A DNA stretch of 64,000 nucleotides from Myrica gale. Its lineage: Eukaryota; Streptophyta; Magnoliopsida; Fagales; Myricaceae. The stretch is from the NCBI GenBank assembly GCA_963930655.1, contig OZ005610.1, positions 15,753,001 to 15,817,000 of the forward strand, written 5' to 3'. Shown here piece after piece: positions 9,404 through 20,744 of this stretch. The notes under the pieces are model-generated. The model searched no databases, was not told the origin of the DNA, and worked only from the letters and a program-made list of their open reading frames with translations. A program made the position numbers and the translations under genes. The first letter of the stretch is position 1, and each line of letters opens with the position of its first letter.

Positions 9404-12400
9404 TGTCACGCCCCGAACGACATCCCGCAGGGACCGTGACAGCCTCGAGCTATCCCCCGGATAGCTCAAGCGTTCTTACTTACGTTCTTACGTGCTTACG
9501 GCGGAAACATACAGGATCGCGACGGATTCGAGCTAAATCTTACATAATCAGGGTTCTCATTAAGTTTGCATACAAAACATATATAACATATTAAAACCCA
9601 ACTAGTGACGAATCTCATCGATCGAGTCACCATTATCAAAAATATGAACATAATCTTGGTCCTTCTAAGTCAGGTAGTCCTCCTGGCTCTCTTCACCTGA
9701 GGCATCTGGAATGACACAATTTTAAAAACAACGTGAGTCAAAAAGACTTAGTAAGGGAGAAACATAAACTTGAAACATGTTTTTTACTTGTACTTGCATA
9801 ATCATGAAAAAGAAACTTAATTCGTGATGCACATGCATGTCATGGATATGGATATGCTCTTGCTTGAATTCGGCCCCAGGCCCTTGAATATCACTTATTC
9901 GTATCTCTTATTGTGGGCTCGCTCCATTTGACCCCTGAAGTCAGGGTTGTGCGTTCCCTTTGGAACCGTCCCCGATTTCCCTTGGAGACTTACATACGGT
10001 CAAACTAGCACACCTTCTCGCATTCGTCCTTCAGTGGCTAGACATGACCCTTGGAGGCCCACACCTTCTCAATGTCCTTCAGTGTGGTTTGCACAGCCTC
10101 TTGGATTCACTCATCCTTCTCGCATTCGTCCTTCGGTATGGAATCCATCTTGATGGTACGGTACCGACCAGTGCCCCTTGACATAACTTATCGTTTCATA
10201 AAACATTCCATAAAATCATTGCATAAACATTCTCTTTAGAAAAATTCATGCAATGCACATGTCATGTCATGCTTGATCAAAATCTCATGTTTGTTCATGA
10301 AATGATGCAGTGTGTCATTCCAGTTTTGAAAAGAACCACTTACGGTTTTCACTTACAAATTCCACTTACACTTGGTCTTCCTTGGTAGTGTATAAAGACA
10401 CGTAGATCGCCTACAAGCGATTCAAATATTTCTTAAACTTAAGAAATAGTACGTAATCATATAAATTAAACATTTGCATTTTTGAAATCAGTTATCAACC
10501 AAATATATATATATATATATATCACTGTAATTCTTTTAATCATTAAAAATATTTTATTTACTCTTTCTTTAACTAATATTCAAAACTTAGGTTATTTAAT
10601 CAAACTCTATTACAATATATTTATATATCTATGCACGATTAGGGTTAATCAACAATTAATAAATTAGGATTAAACCTAAGTCTCTCATTATTACATGTGC
10701 TCCCCTAAAACCTTACATTAAACCATCAATAACTTTAATCATGATTAAATCTTGATTTGGACCTTAAACCTCAATTAATCCGAGATACTAACCCTAACTA
10801 GGGTTTCAAATATTTCATCACATGTTCATGGTTCCTCAATATTATTCCAATTAGCCTAATCCCCAATTTCAAGTATCCAACACAACAATTATAACCTATT
10901 TATCATAATTTACAATTAGGGTTCCTTCACCTTAAACATTCGGCCAACACTAAATTTTATGCATCCTTTAATCACAACTTCAACTCCAATGGTGATCACA
11001 TCCTCCATTCAACAATTTCACAACCTAGGATCTAAAATCAAAACACAACCACAAGACACCATGCATTATATAATTCGGCCAGCACATGTTTTTCATCCAA
11101 ATAATTATGTTTCTTTTGTTTCCTTCAATTTGCATGCATCCTTTACATAACATAATTATCTATCATGCATTAGGTCATTAATCTTGCATATAACATGACC
11201 AATATCCAGATCTATACATACACAAAATTTCTCTTGGAAACCTAGGGCATATATGGTTCGGCCATAACCCATAACATCACATTTTCATGCTAAAAATTAT
11301 ATCATGCATACCCTTGCATTCTACAATCCACCTTTGCATGCATTTACTTCACACTTTCATTATTCATGATTAACATGACCAGATCTAACATTCAAACACA
11401 TCCATAACCATAGATCTAGGGAGATTTACAACTTACAACCAACCAACTTAGCATAAACTTAGATCTAACTTCCTTTAACATACATTGCTCTCCCTTTGCA
11501 TTTTTCTTAACATACAACCTTAGATCCAAGACATACATGGCCAGATCTAACACTTAGACACCTTAATAACACTAGATCTAGCAAAATACAACATAAAAAT
11601 CCAAGATCCAACTACATGAAGTTCGGCCAACAAGGGAAAATGGTAGACCGAATTTTACCTTGGTGTTCCCTTGTTTTTTCCTTGCTTTTCCTTGCAAAAC
11701 CTCTCATTTACCTTCACCTCCTTCTTCTCCCTCTTCTTCTCCCTTGTCCTCCTTCTTCCCTTACCCAAGCTTCCCTTGGATCCAAGCTTGAAACCTCACT
11801 CCTTGGCTCAAAGGTTTCGGTTCACCCTTGATTCTCTCCTCCTCTCCCTTTCTCTCTTGGTTTCGGTTTCTACTCTCTTTAGCTTTGTGTTTCTCTCCTT
11901 TGGCTTTGTGTTGCACGACCAAGATGACCCCAAGAAGTGAAATGAGTGTGTGAGGGTGATGTTAGGCGTGCAAGACTTCTCACAAAAGGTAAAATGGAGT
12001 GAATTTAGACAAGGAATTCGGCCAAGGGGTAAAACCCACCTTTTTCTCTACTTTTCAGCTTTTGTCATTGTCTTGTCTCTTGTCTTGGTCGACCATCACC
12101 CCTAGCCACACAACTCAAATCCTTCATTCAATGCTTGGCCAACTAACTTAGTTCATTTAGTTGAATTCCAACTACTTAGTTTACTTAACACAATCTAGTT
12201 ACTTAGTAAACTTAATGAAGATTAGCACTACTAATCTAGTATCATTAGCTTAATCTCAAGGCCCATTGGGCAGCCTAATAAATCCTTTATTCAAGGCCTA
12301 ACATTACCACCTAAAGCCCAATTCATAAGCCCAAGGGCTAAGGCCCAATAACAACATTCCAAGGCCCATTATCATGGGTTTCATGGCAGCCCAATACCAT

Positions 12401-12936
12401 GACTTTTAAAGCCCATTTTCATGATTATTTTAAAGCCCATTATCATAAATTTAAAGGCCCAATATCCACTTAATATTCTAAGTCTTATAGCAGCCCAATA
12501 TCACAATCCAAAGCGCCCACTATCTCAAATATTAGGGCAGCCCATAAACAATATTTCAATGGCCCAATTACACCTAATATTCGGCCAAGTAGGAGTAGCC
12601 CATCATCAGGCCATTGCCTTAGGTTTTAAAGCCCAACATAAAATTCTTAGCAGCCCAATAACATCATCCATAAGAAAATCCTTCAAAAATAATCAAGGAT
12701 ATTGAAAAGAAAAATGCAATTAATCTAGCAACATGAAATCGGTTACTATAAAATTTAAATTTCATCCATGGCATTTGAATCATAACATCACATATTGGAA
12801 ATTCAAAATAACTACATATACATTTTCTTAACATTAAATCATGCCTTGGCCAAGCAAGGTCTCTTTTAATACAAAATAGGCCATGGAATCCTTCATCTTG
12901 TAATGAAGTAGACACGGGTTTCTTTGGGGTCTTACA
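9404..12936 (+). mobile_element. Solo LTR copy A of the TGTCACGCCCC family (3.5 kb)
   Basis: Starts TGTCACGCCCCGAAC and ends GGGGTCTTACA. It is flanked by the exact 5-bp duplication ACGAC (9399-9403 and 12937-12941). It has no open frame of note. Landmarks shared with the copies at 29889-33543 and 53149-56610 are a TGACAGCC stem near the start, a GTGAGTC...GACT-AGTAAG palindrome (about 9731-9756), a hairpin array (10009-10165) and a CT-rich, coding-poor middle. The region 12240-12660 is rich in dispersed AAGCCCA/GGCCCA repeats. No internal domain or second LTR is present, so it is a solo LTR, with orientation by convention. Confidence 0.88.
10009..10165 (+). repeat. Array of three fixed-loop hairpins plus GGTACGGTACC palindrome (LTR copy A)
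   Basis: Three units share the loop CTTCTCGCATTCGTCCTTC or a shortened form. Unit 1 (10011-10036) has a short CAC/GTG stem. Unit 2 (10059-10087) has CCACAC/GTGTGG. Unit 3 (10103-10146) has GGATTC/GAATCC plus an inner CAT/ATG. The palindrome GGTACGGTACC follows at 10155-10165. The same arrangement is present in the two sister LTRs with different stem sequences. Confidence 0.7.
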
Positions 12937-13297
12937 ACGACCATCAACAACAATCTCAATGCAAGCTTGTACATCTTCTTGAGATTGCAATGTTTTTCGA
13001 TCTCCCCCTTTTCAGCATGTCCACATTTAGGCTTTTGACATTTAACCACTCTTGTCTCTCTCGCATACATCTGAGCACCCTTTTTCCTATGTTCATATAT
13101 TTGAGGATCAACCCAAGCAAAAAACCGACAAGCACGCTTCAACTTATAGTTCGGACAACTGAAGAATCGACGTCTAAAATTTTGCTCAGTGTATGATGTC
13201 TTCATGGACGTAAGACACAGCAGTTACATTGACATCCCCCCGAGCTTGCCCCACCTTCTTTAGCCCAAGAACTTGAACTAGCATTGGAAGTAGACAT

Positions 13298-14010
13298 AAC
13301 CAAACAATAGCAAGAAGACTAAGTTGCACTATATACACACAAAGCATTTACCCACACATTATTTGCAAGGTAAGGTAAAAACTGCAGAATATAAACAGCA
13401 ACCATTTACCCATGGCATTGGCAAGCTCATGCAATTTTTTCGTATTTGTGGCTAATAGTAGAAACACGGGTTCAAGTTTGAAAATCTTTTGCTCAAGAAA
13501 AGTACCAATGAGGGTGGGTCATTATATAATTGCATTCTCAGGTCACCTTTGGTAAGTAACAAGTGGATTTATGAAAACTACAATGAACACGTAAAGATGA
13601 ACTCATGTTCTGGTGTCTCTGGGCATTACATTGTAAAAACTACAATGAACACGAAAAGGGAATTTATTTTTGGGCATTCCCTTGCGAATTCGATGTTCCC
13701 TCAACCTTCCCTGATAGCAGATCCAAATTGCTATCGGGGTACAGAGCACCTCAAAGAAACTCAAATGCAGTGTTTAGGGCACAATGGAAACTTAAACCAA
13801 TTGCAACGACACTGTTTTTGGGGGCAATATGGACTATATGCATCGTATGGGGGTTACGTGTGACGGATAACGTGAAATTTAACACCGAATTAGGGTCGCA
13901 AATGGGGTTGAAACAGAAAACGTAAATAATGGGGTGGGTTGTCATGAGTTGTAGCTTATGGGGATATTGAGAATCAGGTGTAAGTTCGTGAGGAAAAAGT
14001 GTAATTAACC
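13298..14010. other. Intergenic, no gene recognised
   Basis: This should contain the upstream region of the GRF gene. Short open frames on both strands (for example 13489-13863) have no recognisable domain, and their codon content looks random. A pair of near repeats around AACTACAATGAACACG (13573-13660) is the only local structure seen. Confidence 0.4.
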
Positions 14011-14250
14011 TTTTTTTCTAAGTAACAGAGAGCTTTCCATTAATCCATAACTCTGCTATTATCACAGTTAACAATACGAAAGAGGAATATCTTCAGCCAT
14101 AGGGCCGCATGTAAAGCATTTCCTAAACCCCATCGAGCAATATGATGAACTAAAAAGTTGCCTTCCCTCGGCGTCCAGATAAATTGCCAATGAGGGTGAC
14201 TTTTCAACAGAGCTAAAAAGATAGCATTATCTACTTTGGTAATTTGGTTT
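14011..14250 (-). mobile_element. 5'-truncated LINE, 3' scrap with RNase H end
   Basis: A T-run at 14011-14017 is the poly(A) tail on the minus strand. Just upstream on that strand is the end of a plant LINE RNase H domain (W-x-F-I-W-T-P-R-E-G-N-F-L-V-H-H-I-A-R-W). Only about 230 bases remain, as is usual for incomplete target-primed reverse transcription. It lies 350 bases upstream of the TPK gene. Confidence 0.7.
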
Positions 14251-14604
14251 TGTATGGGCTTTAACAGAGAAGGTTTTGTCTTGTTGTGAAACGGTGTCGG
14301 ATATGAAAAATGGACCACTCGGACGGAAGGAGCAATCAGGAAGCGGGCGGGACTCGTGAGTGGAATTGGATGTCCCGAGATAGCGATCATCTTCCAATAT
14401 TCCCAATTCCCAATTCCCAATTTCTTTCATATCATTTTGATTAGGAAAAAACCAAAAAAAATAATATAATTATTTCATTTGTTTTTTACTGGCTTTTTTT
14501 TTTTCTCATCAAGATTTTTGGCTCTGGCTTGGGAGCAAAAGGGCAATCAACTCTGCGCCCACCACGGACTGATCTGGAAAGACAAAACTCTTTTGTTTTC
14601 CCAG

Positions 14605-16234
14605 ATGGAAAATGAGCCTTTTCTCGCTGCCCAACCACGGCCTCTCCTCCAACCCGTCCTCGAAGACTATGAGGTCTCCTCGTCCTCCTGCACTATCCCT
14701 CGGCCCCAAGACCCACAATCGTCCTCTGCAGCCCGATTCGGAGCCCCGAACACCCGCATGAAGAAACCAGGTGGCCTGCAACGGTGCAAGACAGCTCCGG
14801 CCATGGCCGTCATGCGAGACCTCAAACCGAAGACGCACCTGAGTCCCAAACCACAGTCTGAGTCCAGCTCCATCATTAGGCAAGCCATTTTCTTGCTTTT
14901 GATATATCTGTCTCTTGGAGTTTTGATTTACTCTTTCAACACAGACCACTTCTCGGGTGTGGAAACCCATCCAGTTGTTGACGCGCTTTATTTTTGTATA
15001 GTCACCATGTGTACCATTGGTTACGGTGACATAGCTCCGCTAACACCGACTACAAAGGTCTTTGCTTGTGCGTTTGTGTTGGTGGGATTTGGTTTCATTG
15101 ATATATTGCTCAGTGGGGTTGTCAATTATGTGCTAGACTTGCAAGAGAACATGATCTTGGCTGCGATTCAAATGGGTAGGCCCCCAGAAGGCTTTTCGGC
15201 CGGGAACTATATTGTCGATGTAGCAAAGGGAAGGATGAGGATTAGGCTCAAGGTTGGTTTGGCACTTGGTGTGGTGTTGTTGTGTATCGGGATGGGAACA
15301 TTGGTATTGTATTTTGTTGAAGATTTGGACTGGATTGATTCGGTATATTTGTCGGTGATGTCAGTTACTACAGTTGGGTATGGAGATAGGGCCTTCAAGA
15401 CGCTGCCAGGGCGGTTGTTTGCCTCCTTTTGGCTTCTTTTTTCAACATTGATGGTGGCACGGGCGTTCCTATATTTGGCGGAGGCGAGAATTGATAAGAG
15501 GCAAAGGAAAATTGCCAACTGGGTGCTGCAGAGGGATATAACAGTTGAGGATTTGCTAGCCGCGGACCTCAATAACAAGGGTTTCATTAGGTGGGATCTC
15601 TGTCGTACTAGCCCAATGTTGCTGTGTTTTTTTTTTGTATTATTTTGGTTCAACTGAGAAATGACTACTTTAATTAGTCTCGAGCATATATCCGTTTAGT
15701 TATTTTCCAACCTGCGAATCATGTTCTGGTTTTGCAACATTGCAAGTATGCAAATTGAACTGCATTCTCTTTGTTTTCAATAAACTCTGACTGTGTTTTA
15801 AATTGGTTTTGAGGGTGGAGAGCCATATAAGTCGTGTTTGGGACATTGCCGAAATCGGTGGCAGACATTGGTCTCACATGTAACAAGCTTGTAGGGTCTG
15901 ATTTGCTTAACCAGAGAGAATTGAACACCCGCACTACAGATGATTGTGGAAAGGAAGACTAGCTAGATGCAGAATAGGCTGCTGAAACTCAGAATATGAG
16001 TAGCATTTCAACTTTCTGTTATGCTTGATTTTCCTGTTCTTTGTGCAGAAACCACGCCTAAATGTTTTTTCTGTTTCTTATTTCAGCAAATCAGAGTTCG
16101 TAATCTACAAGCTCAAAGAGATGGGAAAGATAGGGGAGAAAGATATATTGCAGATCTGCAATCATTTCAGTAAGCTTGATCGTAGCAACTCTGGGAAGAT
16201 AAGACTTCCTCATCTTTTGGAGAATCGCTTGTGA
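14605..16234 (+). CDS. TPK: Two-pore potassium channel (TPK/KCO family), two exons
   Basis: Exon 1 is 14605-15590 (donor GTGGGA) and exon 2 is 16087-16234 (acceptor TTTCAG). Together they encode 377 residues, the usual size of plant TPKs. The order is: cytosolic N-terminus with a 14-3-3-type site R60-C-K-T63-A-P65; TM1 about 93-112; pore 1 with selectivity filter T-I-G-Y-G-D (137-142); TM2 about 152-174; TM3 about 216-238; pore 2 with T-V-G-Y-G-D (256-261); TM4 about 271-293; and a C-terminal pair of EF-hand loops (321-332 and 360-371). TPKs are K+-selective leak channels, mostly of the tonoplast, that respond to cytosolic Ca2+ through these hands. The second loop is weak (its last position is His rather than Glu). 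The single intron falls inside EF-hand 1 and reading is uninterrupted, so the gene looks functional. It is closest in pattern to TPK3/TPK5; the paralogue is not certain. Confidence 0.95.
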
Positions 16235-17550
16235 CCGCGACGAAAATGAAGTTTTTTTCGATTCTTCAGATAGAAGAAACAAGATTCTTCGTCTCATTCG
16301 TGGACAAGAGGTGAAATTGAGTATCTTCCCAATTCATGTACTTTATGTTGCCATGCGAAGATGGTAGTGAATTAATATTGGGTCAAGCAAACTTCTGCCC
16401 AAGGAACTGTACATTCAAAAAGTGTATAAAAATCTCTATTTTTTTTCTCTTCCGCTTCCTTTGGCACTGTAAAGGCTTTAAGTCAGAAGGTGGGATAAAA
16501 TCAGAAGCCAAAGGGATAAGTTTCTCTTCGCCCAGTATTTCCTGTAGTCATTCACTTGAGAGATCTAATAACCTGTGGAGTTTTTTGAGTTGTATGATGG
16601 TGCACAAAACTCAGCCTCTACACCCCCGCTTTCCTGGATAGCGGTGCTACCACATTTATGGCAAAGAAAGTTGCTACAATAGACATGATTGGTTCTAGAT
16701 TCCGTGAAAAGATTCCATCAGAAGATGCCATTCATCCCATAAATGTGGCAGCAGTGCCTGCAAACATTACATTGTGGATCGGCTTCCTATGATGGAGCTG
16801 GAGGTCACCGAAATAGGAAATCCCCTACCCTACACAACCTAAAAAGAGTCCTTACAATATTTTTTGTTGGATGGGTTTAATAGTTCGCAAAATTTTCTGA
16901 ATACACTATTTAAGTGAAGGGGTTTCTACAGAACTGCAGAAGTTGGGACACTGCGTGTGTGCAACCTCAGCCTCCGCCTCCCCGGGGCACAATACACGCA
17001 CAACGGTTGTGATCAATGCAAAGGCATAGAACAACCACAGAGAATAGCATTCAAGGAGTCCCCTTCTTCAAGTTCTCTGTTCTCATCCAACTGAATTGGT
17101 AGAGATCATGTATTAGGATTATGTTAACTTCAAATATCTTTCTCACCCCAACCAGATTAGCAATCCCCTCAACACTAAAACTACTATTGGGTAGACTTAG
17201 ACACTTGTTATCATTTATCAACATGCGGATTAGACATGGAAGATAATCAAACGGTTTGCGACTCGTACCAGGATTTTGATTAGATTGAGCTTGGAATGCT
17301 TGAGATCAAGATGTAGTTCATCCATCCTCCTATGTAGGATCTAAGCATTTTCTATCGAAGATCTAATGGATTGCACCCATATAATTATAGAAAGATGTAA
17401 ATTCAAACCAACCAATCTATCCCTACGAAACTCTGCATTTTGTTCTGCTTTCAGAAACTTTTACCCTCCTCTACTTTCTACTGAGAGAAACCTCCTCTGT
17501 GACTTTCCTAGCACCTCCATTGATGGGCATTTCAGCACTTTCTTCCCCCA
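16235..17550. other. TPK 3' flank and intergenic DNA, no gene recognised
   Basis: The first few hundred bases probably hold the 3' untranslated region. A 20-base-class inverted pair, ACCACATTTATGG (16649-16661) against CCATAAATGTGG (16738-16749), could form a hairpin about 100 bases across. No domain is recognisable in the small open frames. Confidence 0.4.
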
Positions 17551-17683
17551 ACCCACCTCTCATTCTTTTTCTTTTTTTTTATAAGCAAACAACCAAACAG
17601 CACTATGGAGGCAGACTCAAGGAATTTGCATGATCACAAAGAGCAACGTCTGACGGTAAATCCGAAAGACAAATTTCCCCAAA

Positions 17684-18046
17684 CTAAGCACTATTGATAC
17701 ACCATTTGGCCAGGTTATAAGCGGCAAAATTGGCCTCACTAGGAATCCATCCAAAGCTCCACTTCTCATGCTCCTGTAGCAACCTGCATATTGTATTAAC
17801 TTCACCCAAAATACTCCACTCCGGTTTACCTACACCACCCTCCACCTGATTAATAAGTTGCAAACAGTCCCCTTCTAACAACACCACCTGGCCATGAAAT
17901 TCCGCAGCAACGTGACACGCCAAACATGCTACTCGCGCTTCTCCTTTAAGAGGTTCCCTGCCAGACATGATACCAGTTCGCACCTTGATGATGTTGCCCA
18001 AATGATTTCGGCATACCTCCTCCATATAGAAATTCCCTTTAGACAC
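17684..18046 (-). pseudogene. LINE RNase H domain
   Basis: Reads as the plant LINE-type RNase H: a G-E-A-x-x-A motif carrying the catalytic Glu, then L-L-E-G-D with the catalytic Asp, then a late A-N-x-x-A-x-x-L-A-K-W segment. It belongs to the LINE at 17552-36055 and is followed by a short 3' untranslated part and the poly(A) tail. The first strand of the fold (usually N-x-D) is interrupted near 18050. Confidence 0.75.
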
Positions 18047-18065
18047 AGCTACATCATAATTAACT

Positions 18066-18527
18066 TTAATCGTTCCAGGGTCTGAAGGTACCTAAATGTC
18101 TGCAATTCCCAGTCATAAGATAGGACCAGGCCATTTTATGTTCAGCAAAGCGTCTGGACACATCACTCATAAGCTGATTAGGAGTAGGAGTATGCTTTCC
18201 ATGAGCCACCTGGTTCCAAGCACCCCAAATAACATCCAACCGAATAGCCACAACTAGCATCATATTTATCCATTGATGTCTGTCCGGGAGAGGCAAGTTA
18301 CGCCTATTCAAAAGAAAATGTATCCGATCTGCAATTGGAAGCCTAGCATAGGGAGCTGTAACCATCGGCCATGGTCCATTGCGCCATAGAAATTTACTAC
18401 CTGTACAGTCCAGAAAAAGGTGGACAGTGCGCTCCTCAGCCAATCCGCACATATGACAGAACCAACTCAGTCCATTTGATGCCCCCATATTAAGATTTCC
18501 CCGCAAGCCTTCGTCTCCACCTTCCAC
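18066..18527 (-). pseudogene. LINE reverse-transcriptase zinc finger (zf-RVT) region
   Basis: A C-x2-C...H-L-F-L-D-C motif (about 18400-18460), followed by a W-R/W-P stretch, is the zf-RVT element lying between the reverse transcriptase and RNase H of plant LINEs. It is open over 153 codons. It joins the flanking domains only across frame changes. Confidence 0.75.
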
Positions 18528-18917
18528 AACATCAACTTAAGGCGATGTTGGATCTTGATTTGCCAAAGACATTTCCACTTAGCATTCAATAGTCCACCTG
18601 AAGACACTGCCCGAGATTGAATTATAAACTTATAAGCCGCCTTAGTAGAAAGGAACCAGATTGGTCCCGAACCTACTTAGGACAATCCACCCCCAGTTGT
18701 GAAGGCAAAGAAATAGCAAGTATATCAACAGCAGAGGAGGGCTCGAAAATATTATGTATCAACTGGACATCCCAAACAAGAGAATCTGGAAGCATCAAAT
18801 CTTGAACATAATTAATAGCTCTGTCCACCAAAATACCCATCCTCAACTTGGGTTTAAAATGTTCAATACCTGGGACCTATGGCTTACACCAAATGTTAAG
18901 CTGACCTCCATCACAAA

Positions 18918-20217
18918 TCAGCAAACATAAACCTGCAGAGATAATATCTTGAAATGAAGCAAACTACTCCAGGTCCAAGAGTGGCTCCTATGACCCGATA
19001 AATATAAAAAAAAATCAGCACGTCGACAATATTTCGCATTTAAAGCCTTAACCAAAAGGGATTTTTTATCAGTGAGGAACTTCCATCCCAATTTTGCGAG
19101 CAATGCATTATTGATATCCTCCATCCTCCTCAAACCAAGCCCTCCCAATTCCTTCAATACACAAATAGCACTCCACGCTATAGGGTGGTAATGGAGTTGA
19201 TTATCATCCTTAAACCCCCACCAAATTTTTTTTATAAACTCTATCAATGTCGCACAACACTGCTTCTTTAGGGAGTAAAAGCACTGCTATGAAGTGCGAT
19301 GACATAGCAGAAGCAACGACTTGAATAAGAACAGTTCGCCCAGCCTGTGAGGGAGCTAGAGCTTTCCATCCCGCCACTCTCTTTGCTACTTTATCTTGAA
19401 GGTATTTACAAGCTTGCCTGCGAGACCACATGATACAGAGAGGAAGCCCAAGGTATTTGCCACCAGGTTGTTCCTGATACATGCGCAGCTGAGCAGTGAT
19501 TAAAGTTTTGTCTGCCTGCATCATATTTCTACTGAAGTGGAGGTAAGACTTCTGGTAGGTTATGGACTGACCCGACCAGCTGGCGAAGGTGTGAAGGCAA
19601 GCCTTCAACTTCGATACTTCACTCTGATTCACCATACAAAAAAGCATAAGATCATCGGCAAATAAAAGGTGAGAAATCGGGGGTGCACCCAGAGCAATAG
19701 TGATACCATGTAACAAATTAGCCTCCTCCTTCTTTCGAAAAATCCGGGATAACACTTCCATAACAATATCAAAAAGAAAAGGGGAAATAGGGTCTCCTTG
19801 TCAAAGGCCTCGCCTTGGCTTAAACCACCCATATGGAGAACCATTCAGAAAAAAAGAAAATGAGGTGGTCGAGATGCATTGAGTGACCAATTGACGCCAC
19901 TGAGCTGAAAACCCAAAACATCGCAGAGCTTCATCCAAAAACCAGCAATCTACCTTGTCAAACGTCTTCTCAATATCAATCTTTGTAGCTAGTAGACGCT
20001 CTCTCCCTTGTTTTCTTTTAAGTGTATGTATCAGCTCATGCACAAGAATAATATTGTCCTGGATTTGGCGATTCGGCACAAACACATTCTGACTTCCAGA
20101 AATAATCTTGGGAAGGATACTTCTTAACTGGCCAGCCATAATCTTAGAGATAGCTTTGTAACTCACGTTACATAGGCTTATGAGAAGAAACTGAGTCACG
20201 GCCGATGGATTCTCTAC
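18918..20217 (-). pseudogene. LINE reverse transcriptase, C-terminal two thirds
   Basis: Visible motifs on the minus strand are S-L-C-N-V-x-Y-K (about 20160-20185), the D-x-E-K-x-F-D-K-V catalytic block (about 19950-19985), the F-A-D-D active site (about 19640-19652) and K-Y-L-G-L-P (about 19440-19460). The later thumb region has W-W-G and G-G-L-G-L-R-R-M blocks. The domain is broken into at least three frames. At 20217 it meets the copia element and resumes at 28943. Confidence 0.82.
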
Positions 20218-20744
20218 CTTTGTGTGAGTCTAAATAACAACCCAAGAGGGGGGTGAATTGAGTTTGTCAAAAAACTTATACTTTTTTCGATGAAAATGCA
20301 GATCTGAAAAATACTATTTTTCTACGAATAAAAATGCAAATCTGAATATTCTAAATGCTAAGCTAAATATAAGCAATAAATTATAAATCATAAAGCATCA
20401 CAAATATGGATATGAAACGAATAATTAGAGAGATAGAGTTAGAGAGACGACACCGCAACTTTAGGTGGTTCGGCTAACACTTGCCTACGTCCACCCCCAA
20501 GGCTTCCTTGGGCTTCCTTCACTATTCTCTGGAGTGCTAATGAACCTTTACAAAGCGTTTTTTGAGCTCACGTTTCAACTCTCTTCACAAATCCCAAAAC
20601 CCAAGGGATTTCTTCTACTCTCACGAGTAGGGTCAAGTGTTTACCCAACACTCAAATATTTTCCAATAGATGAGTACAATAAGGAATGACTTTCTAAGCC
20701 AAATAAGCAAATGGAAAAGCACAAAACGTGTGGAATGACTCTTT

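Larger units (their letters stand above)
9353..13297 (-). pseudogene. GRF-type zinc-finger protein gene, interrupted by a solo LTR and frameshifted
   Basis: Minus-strand reading: a Ser-rich start (ATG at 13297-13295) leads to a Cys-x-Cys pair. The GRF core follows at 13205-13080 (T-S-Y-T-E-x-N...R-R-F-F-S-C...C-R-F-F-A-W), then a Lys-rich linker and a short coiled coil. A hydrophobic C-terminal segment (L-R-L-L-L-M-V-V) is cut at 12937 by the LTR at 9404-12936. It resumes in frame at 9403 as a hydrophobic run and stops at 9353-9355. This layout (N-terminal GRF finger, coiled coil, C-terminal membrane anchor) is common for small plant GRF proteins, whose function is mostly unknown. A one-base shift near 13205-13215 separates the first Cys pair from the finger, and the usual Gly of the G-R-R-F motif is Arg. 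It is probably dead. Confidence 0.75.

Noticed and set aside
9947..10239. Overlapping plus-strand frames across the hairpin array
   Set aside because: Three frames are open at once because the array is short of stop codons; none is kept in the sister LTRs.
10502..10522. TA microsatellite as a possible functional element
   Set aside because: Ordinary dinucleotide repeat inside an LTR; similar runs at 6151 and 42802.
11616..11940. Leu/Ser/Phe-rich frames that look like signal or membrane peptides
   Set aside because: They are translations of CT-rich sequence inside solo LTR copy A; the same occurs near 27495, 30836 and 55850 in sister or related LTRs.
14509..14970. Long minus-strand open frame (153 codons) opposite TPK exon 1
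   Set aside because: It lies entirely antisense to a well-supported coding exon and has no domain of its own.
15207..15653. 148-codon minus-strand frame opposite TPK
   Set aside because: Shadow of the TPK frame on the other strand; composition follows the membrane-segment codons.
16649..16749. Inverted ACCACATTTATGG pair as a MITE
   Set aside because: Arms are short, there is no target duplication at either end, and no second copy was noticed.
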